A stretch of DNA of 64,000 nucleotides from assembly GCA_003254905.1 (NCBI GenBank), contig QANU01105209.1, positions 1,322,788 through 1,386,787 on the forward strand, in the 5' to 3' direction. A program made the position numbers and the translations under genes. The notes below the pieces were generated by a model that saw only the letters and a list, made by a program, of their open reading frames with translations, did not search any database and had not been told where the DNA came from. Of this stretch, positions 11,820-23,041 are shown piece by piece. This DNA is from Nissolia schottii. Lineage: Eukaryota > Streptophyta > Magnoliopsida > Fabales > Fabaceae. Each line of letters begins with the position of its first letter. Position 1 is the stretch's first letter.

Positions 11820-12227
11820 AGTTATCTAGTGTGCACCCTAAGTGATAGCACTTGAAGAGTTGCAATGTGCACCTAGCATGCATGTATTATGGACTGTTCA
11901 TTTTAGTCCACATTTGATCTGATGGTTGTCATAGGAGGAGCTACTCTTACGATGTGCTGTGTGCAGCTACACCAATAGGTTCTAGGTGGGTAGCAGGTAG
12001 CACGGTCAACAAGATTTCAGAAATTAAAAGATGCACAGTAAAAGTGAATTTACTTGTAAGGACATATAGCATTTAGTGATTGGAGGTGATTGTGCTGTGC
12101 ATGTGTTAGAGGATTTAAATTCCACAGTGACGACTAAATAATGTTTATTTATGTCATAGTATTTATAATTTCATTTAATTAAGTGTATAAGTTAATTGTT
12201 AAATAATTTGCATTTGCAAATTTGTTA

Positions 12228-12770
12228 ATTGGTAGATTTTGTTTTCATTTTATATGGAGTGTTTTTAATTGGTGTGTTAATAACTATGAACCACGATCGA
12301 GAATGGGCTTTAAGGTTGAATTACATAGCTGTATTAGTTCACATTAATTTAAATAGAAGAATTTAGTAAATTTTTTGTATTTTTTAAAGTTATCTTTGAT
12401 TTTGATATGTCATTTTGTTTATTGTTACAATTTTTTTATATGAACAGTAATAATTGGTTGGTTATTGACTTTGAACCACGATGGTGATTGAAACTTCATT
12501 TGGATTGGACTTCAAGTGAAGAGTTTTGTAATTATTGTATTTTCGAAATTGTCATTCTTACATGTCATTGTGTGTGTTGTGACATTTTTTTTACGTGAGA
12601 AATAATTAGTGGGTAATTGACTTTATAAGACGAAGGTGATTGAACCCTCGTTTGGCTTGTACTACAAAAATGTATAAGTTCATCTAAGTTTTAATTGAAG
12701 AATTTAGTAATATTATTTTGTCCAAATTATATGTAATTTGCACATGTCATTTTGTTTATTGATACTACTA
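12228..12770. repeat. Diverged tandem array, ~155-180 bp units
   Basis: Three and a bit imperfect direct units start near 12228, 12409, 12565 and 12744. Shared landmarks are GTCATTTTGTTTATTG, TAATTGGTNGGTTATTGAC, GAACCACGATGGTGATTGAA and GAAGAATTTAGTAA. Units differ considerably, so the array is old. It sits inside the inverted-repeat element. Confidence 0.6.
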
Positions 12771-12903
12771 CATATTTTTGTTTATACTTGTACTTATTTT
12801 TTTGTTTATACTATCGTTTGCTGCATACTTGTTTATATTTGCAATTTTTTTTGTTTATACGAGCAATAAGACGGATTTGTGATGGGGGATTACTCATTTA
12901 GGT

Positions 12904-13240
12904 GAGTTAAATGATACTTTAGGCATTTTACAAAAGGCTATTTTTGTCTTTTTCTTACATTATTTAAACCAATCTTATATGGGTACACTCTTAAATTTCA
13001 CCATACGTAGGTGCTCACTGAATAACTCACTGTATTTTACCTTCTTTTTGGAATTGTTAATTTTAAAGAAAAAAAGGGTTAGTTATAAGGTGTGCACCTA
13101 TAAATGGAGAAATTTAAGTGTACACTCACTTCTTACGATGGATAGGTGTAGCTGGGTTAATTGATTATTTATATTAAATAATGTATAAGAAAGATATAAA
13201 TAACCTTCAGTAAAATGTCTAAAGCAACCTTTAACCTGTA
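12904..13240. mobile_element. Small fold-back (MITE-like) element
   Basis: The ends are inverted: GTTAAATGATACTTTAGGCATTTTAC on the left (given in two parts: GTTAAATGATACTTTAG, GCATTTTAC) against GTTAAAGGTTGCTTTAG, ACATTTTAC on the minus strand at the right. Inner arms also pair (ACTCTTAAATTTCACCAT with its counterpart near 13105-13130). It is about 335 bp, non-coding, with no clear target duplication. The right end abuts the BTB fragment. Confidence 0.5.
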
Positions 13241-13243
13241 GAT

Positions 13244-13705
13244 GAAAGCTCAATGACGCCTCCATTGTCGACGTCGTCCTTCGCCTCTTCATCCCGTCTC
13301 TCCTCTCGAATGCTCCGCCGACTCCGTCTCAAACTTCGACCTCCACGTGCCTCCACTCCGTTGTCCTCCGCCGCTCAAAGTACTTCTCCGCCCTGTTATC
13401 CGACCAATGGATATGCCAAGTCCATCCTCCTCCGCCTCCAGAATACCCCTCCACCACCATCGAAGAAGAACACGAGATTTTTCGGCTCAATCTCGACATT
13501 CCTCCCACTCTCGGCTCCTTCCAATCACACCTCACGATGCTTGAGCTCCTCTACACCAGCGGCTTCGGCGCCGCCATCGACAACGCCTCCACTGTGTTGG
13601 ATCTCCTCCCAGTGGTGCTCAAGCTTCTCTTCAAGTACTGCGTCCAATCCTGCGTAGGGTTTCTAGAAGCAATTTCGTAGACAGAGGAGCTTCTCGAAGG
13701 AGCTA
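13244..13705 (+). pseudogene. BTB/POZ domain protein fragment, decayed
   Basis: One frame reads DASIVDVVLRLFIPS, then, after a shift, SADSVSNFDLHV, then back to the first frame with VVLRRSKYFSALLSDQW, EEEHEIFRLNLDIP, LTMLELLYTSGFGAAIDN, VLDLLPVVLKLLFKYCVQSCV. This matches the N-terminal BTB/POZ part of plant BTB proteins of the At1g63850/At3g05675 type, which are proposed CUL3 ligase adaptors. Two compensating frameshifts, a TGA upstream of the preserved reading, no start codon, a stop near 13680, and loss of the C-terminal half make it non-functional. It is GC-rich compared with its flanks, consistent with capture or duplication from a host gene. Confidence 0.75.
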
Positions 13706-13905
13706 TGTCCTTAAATATAATTTCATTATTACCATACATTTTATATTTTCTAAAAATTGGGGCAAAGTATAACCAGCTACCGGTTGGTGCAGCTGCACCT
13801 CTGCACACCATAAACTTATATCTTACTATCATAACCATCAAATCAAGTGTGGACTAAATTGAACGGTCTACAGTGCATGGAAGCAAGATGCACATTGGAT
13901 AACTT

Positions 13906-15359
13906 AAAAAAAAATGCCATTCACCCACCAAATGCTAGATAAATGCGATTCTTGAGGAAGTTGGACTGCAGTGTGCGTTACGTGTGTGCCAAGGTGGCGG
14001 CGTGTACTAGTTGTGGAGGAATCTGGAGCATTTCATAATATTTCTTTTGTGAAAAGATAACTTCTTGAAGTAATAATCCTTATAAAGAATTGAGTATTAA
14101 CATCACACTCACATCTTCTTTTTGACCTTAGTCGAAACATCTCTGTAACATTAGGATAATTTTTAATAGTTATTTTATTCATAACTTTGAAATTTAAACT
14201 TATTTTAAGAATATTTTTATTTAATGGGACTTAACGCCCAAAAACTTTTTTAGAATATGTTGTTTACTAAACCCTAATATTTTATTTATTTTTGGTCAAG
14301 TATGTCTGATCTATATCAATACATACATATTAAGTAGAATTTATCAAAATAAGGATTGCCCTCAATCCATTTGGGTGGGGGTCAGGAGAGGCCAATCAAC
14401 CTTTTCTTTTTAGTTAGGTCAATTTGACTAGTTGCAAGCGTAAATACGGCAAATCGACTCACTAATTTGTCAACTCGTTCTTTTAAAAACATGATGAATT
14501 TAACTTAAAAAAATTCAAGTTATTACAGTTAAAATATTTGAACTACATGCTTTTATGCTTATAATTTTTCTTTTTATAAAATTAGAATAATGGACATGCT
14601 TTTGTGCGAGAGACGTACATACAGGGATTTGATGGACCAGAGAAGAGAAGAGAAGAGAAATGAGATTACAATGTCCCTTTATATAGATTCTTGTTAAGGC
14701 AGGAGGACCACGTCCAGGAACCAACTTAGTGGGGGCCCTTTATATATTCTTGACCAAACGGATCACTTCTCACGAATTTAAAATCTGTTTTGAGTTCCTC
14801 TCCTTCTCCCATTCACCATTCACCATTCACTTACATACTATCCTCCTCGTGTCATTTTTTCAATACAAGTCACAACATTTAATTGTGTACTTTAAAACAA
14901 ACGCATAAATAAAAATAAAAATAAAAATAAAAAGTTAAATAAGGTTTTGACTCTTAATATAACACTTTCTTGTTTTAGAATTGTACTCTATTAAAAAAAT
15001 TGAGTTTAATACCTAATTATTATTTTTTGTTTTTGTTCTCACTTGTTAGTAGAGAATGTTTAGTATTGATGTGGCTAACGGACTATGATTTTGACTAACA
15101 AATGTCAAATTAAGAATAGGGAAGTTTATTTTGAAAAAATAAAAAAATTCTCACTAAAAACAAGTGTTAGCGGAGTGATCAATGAAATTATATAATTTTT
15201 TTACGAAAAAAACCTTATTTAGATTACAAATAATTAACGAAAGAAATGAACAAGTTAATAATCAAAATACTACTAATAATTCCACTCAAACATGGTTGGT
15301 ACTAATAATGATGCACACAACTCCCTTTAATTAACTAGCAAAAGTTAAGCATAAAGAAC
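13906..15359. other. Intergenic, AT-rich
   Basis: No gene or repeat boundary is evident. A short (CATTCAC)n stretch lies near 14812-14832 and an (AAAAT)n stretch near 14907-14935. The region ends at the copia 5' LTR. Confidence 0.5.
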
Positions 15360-15621
15360 TATTACCAGTATTTAAACTTCAGTTTAAAATTAATTATGAA
15401 GAAGCAGCAGTATGTAGCTAGCAATTAGTTTAGCTAGTAGTTAGTTTGTTATAGTTTGTTACTCTCTCTTGTAACTAACTAGAACTAAAGCTTAGTATAT
15501 AAGCATGTGTACACATCATCCATTAATTGTGAAATTCAGTTGAATCTTTTCCCTCTTTTGCTCCTTGTTTTTTCTCTGGTTTTCTTTCTGCTGAGGAAGC
15601 TAGCTTCCATGGAGTTTGTGA
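15360..15621 (+). repeat. 5' LTR of the copia element
   Basis: 262 bp, beginning TATTACCAGTATTTAAAC and ending GGAGTTTGTGA, immediately before the primer-binding site. It contains TATATAAGC near 15496, a likely LTR TATA box. About 96% identical to the copy at 20238-20499. Confidence 0.93.
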
Positions 15622-15634
15622 TGGTATCATAGCT
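15622..15634 (+). other. Primer-binding site of the copia element
   Basis: TGGTATCATAGCT directly follows the 5' LTR and matches the plant TGGTATCAGAGC site that pairs with the 3' end of initiator tRNA-Met. Confidence 0.85.
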
Positions 15635-18600
15635 CCTTTAAGGAGTTCTGTTGCATGCTCTGAGCTTTTTTTTCCTCTCATGATCAAGCTGTGAGGATTT
15701 GTTTGCTATTTTTCTTTCCTTTTCTTCCTTCTTTGCTGAAGCAATTGATTGATCGTTGGATCTGTTGGATCTGATTTTTTTTTCAATTGAAGTCATTGAA
15801 GTGTTGAACATTCTGAATTAGAATGGAAAACGTGAATCAAGATTAGGTTCTGGTGAATCAGGTTCCAGAACCACAGATTGCAGTCTCAAGTCCCTATTAT
15901 CTTCATCCAAATGAAACTCCTAGAGTGCCATTAGTTCCAACTGTGTTCAATGGAAAGAACTATCACTCATGGTCTAGAATCATGAAGATGTCACTGAAGG
16001 CAAAGAACAAGCTACAATTCGTAGATGGACGAATTGTGAGACTTGGAGCTGCAGATCCAATGTTCTCAGCTTGGGACAGGTGCAACACTATGGTTGTTTC
16101 CTGGATCACCTTATCACTGAGTCCAGAAATCATGGGGAGCGTGACGTGGAGCGAAAATGCAAGAGATCTTTGGAATGAGCTTCAGAGGCGTTATTACCAG
16201 GGAGATCTGTATCGTGTGGCTGATCGTCAAGAGGAATTGTATGCACATGAACAAGGGGACTCCTCCATTACTGCATATTTCAGTCCTTTGAAATCTATTT
16301 GGGAAGGACTTGATAATTTCAGGCCAATTCCGGGTTGTAATTGTGTAGTTCCTAATTGTAATTGTGGATTAGGAGTGGTGAGATCTTATAGAGAGTAGGA
16401 TTATATTGTTAGGTTCCTAAGAGGATTGAATGAGCAATATGCTGTGGTAAGATCATAAATAATGCTAATGGAACCATTCCCTAGCATAGACAGAGTATTT
16501 TCCTTGCTTGTTCAACAAGAACGCCAAATGAATTTAGAGGTTAATGCCCCCAAGTCTTAGCATAGATGAGTGAGCAGTCTATAAGAGGATATACCAGTCC
16601 TGTTTCTAGAGGCAGATTTAGAGGCAAAGGTGGCAGAACTAAGAGCTTTGGCTAGGGAAGAGGTCAAGCTAGCAAGGAAAACTGGACTTGTAATCACTGT
16701 GGAAAGATAGGGCATCTAGTGGATAGATGCTGGATTTTGAATCCACATTTGAAGCCTAAGACATTGACAAGCAATGTGAACAGTTATGCAGCAGACACAA
16801 CAGCTGCTGAGAATTTTGATGATGGTGCAGCTAGTGAAGTCTCACATAGGGACGTGTGTAATGATTTGCTATCTTTTTTCTACAGAACAAAGGAAAGCAT
16901 TGTTAGCATTCTTGCAACAACATGATTCAAAACCTTCTGCCGCCATAAACCAAATTGTAACTAAACCTTTAGCTTTTAACCCTACAGGTACAACACATAT
17001 CTTACTATAACCAAAATTCTTGGATAATTGACACAGGAGCCACAGACCACATATGCAATTTCATGAGTCTTTTTCATCATTTCAAATATATCAAACAAGT
17101 AATAGTTACACTTCCTGATGGAACTCATTTCACTGCTAGTGTCTTAGGCACAGTTGCTTTCAATTCTCAGCTTTTCCTCACAAATATCCTGTACCTTCCA
17201 ACTTTCAAGTTCAATTTAATCTCAGTTTCTAGGTTAACCACTGCACTAAGCTGTCAATTAATTTTTTCTGTCAAAAATTGTGAAATACAGGACCTTCATA
17301 CTATGAAGAGGATTGGTGCAGCTGAGAGGATCAGTGACCTATATTTGATTGCATCAGAAGCAACAACGACAAACCCTGACCCTAATCCTGTTACATTACC
17401 TACTGTTAACCACACAATTAGAGACACAACCAATCTGTGGCATATGAGACTTGGTCATCCATCAATTGAGAGACTGGATATGTTAAATAAAATGTATTCA
17501 TACATCCAAATACGCAAAAATTCCCTTCTGCCCTGTGAAGTTTGTCATTATGCAAAGCAAAAGAAATTACCATTTTCCCTTAGTCACACTATATCCAATT
17601 GTACCTTTGACCTACTACATGTGGACATTTGGGGAACTTTGGCTTTTCCTTTTAGTTTTGGTCATAGATATTTCTTGACAATTGTTGATGATAAATCTAG
17701 ATATACATGGATTCATTTCATGAGGTTAAAATCTGAAGCAGGAGAGCTACTGAAATCATTCATTTTGATGGCTCAAAAATAGTTTAATGCCTCAATTAAA
17801 ACAATAAGATCAGACAATGGTCCCAAGTTCAATCTAAAGAAGTTTTATGCTCAAAATGGCATTGCTCACCAGCTTAGTTGTGTTGAAACACCACAACAAA
17901 ATGGTGTAGTTGAGAGGAAACACCAACATATATTAGCAGTGGGGAGAGCCTTTTTATTTCATTATCATATTCCTAAACATTTTTGGCACCATTCCCTTGT
18001 ACATGTTGTGCATCTCATCAATAGATTACCTACACCTTTCCTCAAGAACATAAGCCCTTTTGAGGTCCTTCACTCACACAAACCGGATTTATCCACCTTA
18101 AGGGTGTTTGGTTGTCTTTGTTTTGCATCTACCCTGACTGCCAAGTGGAGGAAGTTGGACTCAAGGGCAAGAAAATGTATATTTCTTGGTTTTTCCCATG
18201 GAACAAAGCGATATCTAATGTTTGACCTGCATAATAGGGAGACTTTTCTCTCAAGGAATATGCACTTTTATGAAACAGTGTTTCCATATCAGTTCAAATC
18301 TGCTGAACAATACCCCGTGTCACCACCACAACCTATTATACATTTACCCTCACTTGATCCTTATGCACAGCTCAATCCTATACCTAATCCACCATCAGAC
18401 CACCCTGCACAGCTCAGTCCTATACCCACTCCACCATCAGACCACCCTGCCACTGCCATTTCATCGTCTAGCTCACAACCACAATACTTTGACTTAACTT
18501 CAACCATATCCTCTCCCACACCCCCAACTGCTCCATTGCCTCGCAAGTCCACAAGGGTTACTAAACCTCCAACATATCTACAAGATTATCACTGCAGCAT

Positions 18601-20237
18601 GGCCACTACTTCTCAGCCTGCAGCAACTTCTTCTCCCAGATATCCCCTTTCCCATTTTATCTCATATTCTGCCCTTTCTGACTCACATAAAAAAATTTCC
18701 TTGTCCATCTCTTCCATTACCGAACCCATTTCCTTTAAGGAGGCCATGAATCATGTCTGTTGGAAGAATGCTGTTGATTCTGAACTTCAGGCCTTGCTAG
18801 ACAATAATACATGGTAGCTTACTTATCTCCCTGATGGCAAGAAAATAGTTGGCTGTAAATGGGTCTTCAAGACCAAGTTTAAGCCTAATGGGTCTGTTGA
18901 ACGCCACAAAGCGGCCTTGTGGTTAAGGGATACACACAAATTGATGGGATCGATTACAAGGAAACGTTCAGTCTCGTGGTCAAGATGACTACACTGCATG
19001 TTTTGCTGGCATTCACTGCAGTCAAGGGGTGGTTTCTCATTCAGCTTGATGTGAATACGACTTTCCTCCATGGCGATTTACATGAGGAAGTCTACATGGT
19101 GCCAACCCTAGGACTCACTTTGCCTCATCCTCACCTTGTTTGCAAGCTTCAAAAGTCTCTTTATGGGTTAAAGCAGACCGGTCGGCAATGGCATGAGAAG
19201 CTCACGTCTGTCTTGCTCCACCATGGTTATACGCAATCCAAGTCTGACTACTCCTTGTTTTGCAAATCACATGGTAGTTCCTTCACTGCCGTCTTGGTTT
19301 ATGTTGATGACTTGGTTCTAGCAGGCAATGATCTTGCCAAAATTTAGTCTTTCAAATCCCTACCCCATTCTCTTTATCATTAAAGATCTTAGTATTCTGA
19401 AGTATTTTCTCGGGATGGAGGTGGCGCGCAGCTCAAAAGGAATTACCTTATATCAACGCAAATACACTCTGGACTTACTAAGTGAGACAGTATTGCAGCT
19501 AGACCGGCATCCACTCCCATGGATTACACCATTGGTCTCCCCAAGGATTTAGGTGAGTTACTCCCTGATCCAGCAGTGTATCGACGACTGATTAGGTGGC
19601 TTATATATCAAACTCAAACACGGCATGATATTTCCTTCGCGATTAACAAATTGAGCCAATTTCTCTCATGTCCCACTATGGTTCATCTTCAGGCCGCTCA
19701 GCATATCCTTCGCTATCTCAAAACTTCTCCTGGCACTGGCATATTCTTTCCATCCTTATCTGACTTATATTTACAAGGATTCTCTGATTCTGATTAGGGG
19801 GCATGTTTGGATACTCGTCGATCCGTTACTGGCTACTGTTTCTTTCTTGGTTTTGCCATTATATACTAGAAGAGTAAGAAACAGTCCTGGTTATATCTCA
19901 TTCTTCATCAGAAGCTGAGTATAGGGCTTTGGCTCACACTGTTTGTATTTACTTGCTGATTTTGGCATAGTTATCCTTCCTCCAGCTCAATTCTGTGATA
20001 ACCAATCTGCCTTGCACATTGCTGGAAATCCTGTGTTTCACAAACGCACCAAACATATTGAGCTCGATTGCCACCTCGTTCGTGAGAAGCTACAAGCTGG
20101 TATCCTTACAGTTCTTCCCATTGCAACCGCTGTTCAGGTTGCTGACATTCTAATGAAACCGCTTGCACTAGGTCCTTTCAATGCCTTGAGATCCAAGCTG
20201 GGTATGCTTGATTTTCATACTCCAGCTTGAGGAGGGG

Positions 20238-20499
20238 TATTACCGGTATTTAAACTTCAGTTTAAAATTGATTATGAAGGAGCATCAGTATGTAGCTAGC
20301 AGTTAGTTTAGCTAGTAGTTAGTTTGTTATAGTTTGTTACTCTATCTTGTAACTAACTAGAATTAAAGCTTAGTATATAAGCATGTGTGCACATCATCCA
20401 TTAATTGAGAAATTCAGTTGAATCTTTTCCCTCTTTTGCTCTTTGTTTTTTCTATGGTTTTCTTTCTGCTGAGGAAGCTAGCTTCCATGGAGTTTGTGA
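20238..20499 (+). repeat. 3' LTR of the copia element
   Basis: 262 bp, same length as the 5' copy, preceded by a short polypurine tract (GAGGAGGGG at 20229-20237). Confidence 0.93.
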
Positions 20500-21352
20500 A
20501 GGATGCTGACGCTCATGTATAAAGGGGATGCACACTTTATGATTTAGCATGCATGTAACCAAGTAGATTTGCTAAGCTAACTAAAGATTGCAAAAGAACA
20601 CGACCTACTTCATTTTAACAAGGAATGGAGTTGCATTGGTTAAACATGCATGGCTGGGACATGTTTAATTAACCCATACACCAACATGATGGCATGGCCT
20701 AATTGTTTCTAGTGATCAACCATTCCACACCACTAACTAGCTTTTGCATTATCATCTGACAATGGATCCAGTGGACGACAATGGAATAATAGAACCATTA
20801 TGGTATTTGGAAGATAATGCTTTGTTTTATATTGATATATAGTGCTCTTTGTCTCTTTCTCTATACACACTCTTTAAATATTTTAATAATTATATTTGGA
20901 TTGATGAAAAGTGATGAAATTGAGTGGAACAAAATTGAATAATATTGTATTTCATTATGATAGTTTAAATAGATTGTAATGAAAGGTTATTGCATAAAAT
21001 TCATTCCATTCTATTTGAGATAATATTGTGCTTTAGACTTTGAGTGGTTTGGAGTTCAATATCACCACTTTTATTATTATCTTAAGCTTGTTCAAGGCAT
21101 TTTGGGCATTTTCAACTTTTTCAAATTAGGGGGGTGGAGGATTTTGGTGGACGGGTATAGGCTATACTGTGTGTGGGGGATGATTGATCCTCCCTCTAAG
21201 AGTATGATACAAAGACAAGTGGATAGAAAATTTTATATTTTTTATCTCATTAAAATTAAAATAGAAATGATAGAAAATTTTTGTTTAAAAAAACACAAAA
21301 TTAAGGCATGAATAAATAAAATTTGTTCTTATTTTTGTCCTCATGTCTATAT
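20500..21352. other. Intergenic between copia and MULE elements
   Basis: AT-rich with no gene. The 69-codon open frame at 21102-21311 has no recognisable domain. AGAGTATGATACAAAG near 21197 loosely resembles the end of the neighbouring MULE and may be a scrap of a related element. Confidence 0.5.
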
Positions 21353-22422
21353 CCACATGTTCGAATTTTTTACTTTATTGCCCCTGTTAGTAAAACATAT
21401 TATCAAAATGTCACTGTTTTAAAACATATTATAGGAATGTACCTGTTTCGGACAACATGACAGGTGAGTTTGCATGGCAAGGCCACGTAGGATTCATCAA
21501 CTCGTTAAACGAATATGGGTTGAATTCGCCAACTGGTTTGACAAATTTAGGTTGAATTCGCCAAATTGTTTGGCGAATTTGGATTGAATTCCCCCATCTT
21601 TTGATTTTGAATTAAATCATGCAGTGAATTTGCCTTGTAGTGATCATGATTTTGTATTTGGCTTAGATAAGATTATTAGTCTTGTTTTGACTTTGAAAAA
21701 TGGTGTTACGACGTCTGATTTTAAAAATCAGTTGGATACAATTTTTTTTACTAATTTTACTTGTTTTGGATAATAACTAAAGAAGTTTTTAGGGTTAAGG
21801 ATGCTCTATGTAGGGTAATGGGAGTTGTGTTTTAAATCCTCAATTTTAATATTTGAACAATCGCAAGGATAATTATTAGATTAGAACATTTTTTTCTTGA
21901 TAATTTGTGTAAGCGATTCAATTGATATGCCATTTATGATCACTGGAAGCAATCGATTTCACATGCTAAATGTTAGGGCTAGATGTTAAGTCATTGCATG
22001 TAGTTTATGGTTGTCATATATGTGATATAACATTTAGGTTTCAAACAAGAACAAGAGTTGCACATTTATATAAAATCACATATAATAAAAACACATAAGT
22101 TAAAAGTACGTTACATAAAATTAAAATAACATAATTAAAAATAACAAAGTAATTAGTAAAAAAATTAAATTAAATTAAAGCTAACAAAGTCAACCCAAAT
22201 TCGCTAAACCAACTGGCGAATTCAACCTATATTCGTCTAACAGTTTGGCGAATTCAACCCATTTTGCTTAACGAGTTGGCGAATCCTACGTGGCCTTACC
22301 ACATGACTCGCCTGCCATACTGTTTAAAACAGATGCATTATTGTAATATGTTTTAAAATAGTAATATGTTGATAATATGTTTTACTACTATGGACAATAT
22401 TGTATCAAACTCCCACATGTTC
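21353..22422. mobile_element. Non-autonomous Mutator-like element (MULE) with 10-bp target duplication
   Basis: The element occupies 21363-22412 (1050 bp) between perfect copies of CCACATGTTC at 21353-21362 and 22413-22422. The ends are inverted over about 220 bases. Outermost they read GAATTTTTTACTTTATTG and GAGTTTGATACAATATTG; then both have TAGTAAAACATATTATC; further in, both have AAGGCCACGTAGGATTC. Sub-terminal repeats of the TTGAATTCGCCAA type recur several times in each arm. A 9-11 bp target duplication and long TIRs are the MULE signature. The interior (about 21600-22190) has no transposase; a stretch near 21610-21770 is open for about 55 codons without a start. Confidence 0.88.
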
Positions 22423-23041
22423 AATTGTCGGTATTAAAAGCTGCGAAAGGTATCATTATCAAGATGGTAGGTTAGCCTATGATGGGTTTTGATGGTCATG
22501 GGGGCAGCCTTTCAAATTGAGCCAAGTCTATCAAGCTTTGATATATTGGAGATGCATATTATCGGCCCACATATGGTTGATTATAAACTACATGTCGAAA
22601 TATAGAGTTAAGGCGGCCCATCTAGGGTTGTTGGGAAGCCATTTTCGTGAGTTAAAAATATTCTAATGAGTAAATATACTGTACTTGAATTTGGGCTTGA
22701 AGTCCAACGCTGCCGAAAATAAAGTTGACGAAAGGCAGACACTGTGTTGGGCTGACACCTGAAACCGAAAACATAAAGTAACACCGCCAGGAAGAAAAGT
22801 TTTTACTTGAGGAGCAAAACTATGAGACTAGAAATTTCATCTTGAACACTCCGTCAAAAGTCAGGGTGACCCACTCAAGTGGGCGTGGGTACAAATCCCC
22901 CTTGTGACATTTTTAATATTACTTTTTTGTTTAAAATCTGTTTCATTTTTCCAGGTTAACATGTTGATGTGACAACCCTGAAACACTAAACCCTACTATC
23001 CCTCCTACCATCTCTCAGCACCTACAGGCGGCAACCGCAAC
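22423..23041. other. Upstream region of DUS3
   Basis: It holds the tRNA-Leu relic and TGGGCT/TGGGCTT motifs near 22691 and 22745. No TATA box is obvious. It ends at the DUS3 start codon. Confidence 0.5.
22860..22909 (+). pseudogene. Internally deleted tRNA-Leu(CAA) relic
   Basis: The 50-base segment opens GTCAGGGTGACC and closes CTTGTGACA followed by TTTTT, matching the acceptor ends and T terminator of plant nuclear tRNA-Leu. ACTCAAGT carries the CAA anticodon in its usual context. GGGCGTGGGTACAAATCCCCC is the variable/T-arm part, B box included. Most of the D arm and the 3' side of the anticodon stem plus variable arm are missing, so it cannot fold as a tRNA. It lies 132 bases upstream of the DUS3 start, likely in its promoter or leader. 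The identification rests on remembered tRNA sequence. Confidence 0.65.

Larger units (their letters stand above)
11820..13904. mobile_element. Inverted-repeat element carrying a BTB/POZ gene fragment
   Basis: The segments 11820-11986 and 13771-13904 are inverted copies at roughly 75% identity over about 125 bases. They share AGTTATCYARTGTGCAYC at the outer ends and TTTAGTCCACA, TTGATNTGATGGTT and TGCAGCTNCACCAA further in. The left arm has an extra ~35 bases duplicating the TGTGCACC segment. Between the arms lie a three-unit diverged tandem array, a smaller fold-back element and a decayed BTB/POZ coding fragment. I see no transposase and no target duplication. The arrangement suggests a non-autonomous, gene-fragment-carrying TIR element (Pack-type), but chance flanking by two old copies cannot be excluded. 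Confidence 0.5.
15360..20499 (+). mobile_element. Ty1/copia LTR retrotransposon, broken
   Basis: A full-length but decayed copia element of 5.14 kb with two 262-bp LTRs. After the 5' LTR comes a primer-binding site of initiator tRNA-Met type. Recognisable parts in order: gag with the copia N-terminal domain (about 15.85-16.4 kb) and a CX2CX4HX4C zinc knuckle (about 16.68-16.73 kb); aspartic protease near 17.03 kb (DTGATDH); GAG pre-integrase and integrase (about 17.4-18.3 kb, LWHMRLGHPS and LLHVDIWG); reverse transcriptase (about 18.8-19.4 kb, with YVDDL); RNase H (about 19.8-20.2 kb). The domain order is copia, and it resembles the RE1/Ale-like group (tentative). The coding region has several breaks, roughly half a dozen or more. 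The LTRs differ at about 11 of 262 positions (about 4%), suggesting insertion one to a few million years ago, depending on the rate assumed. I see no clean 5-bp target duplication. Confidence 0.96.
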
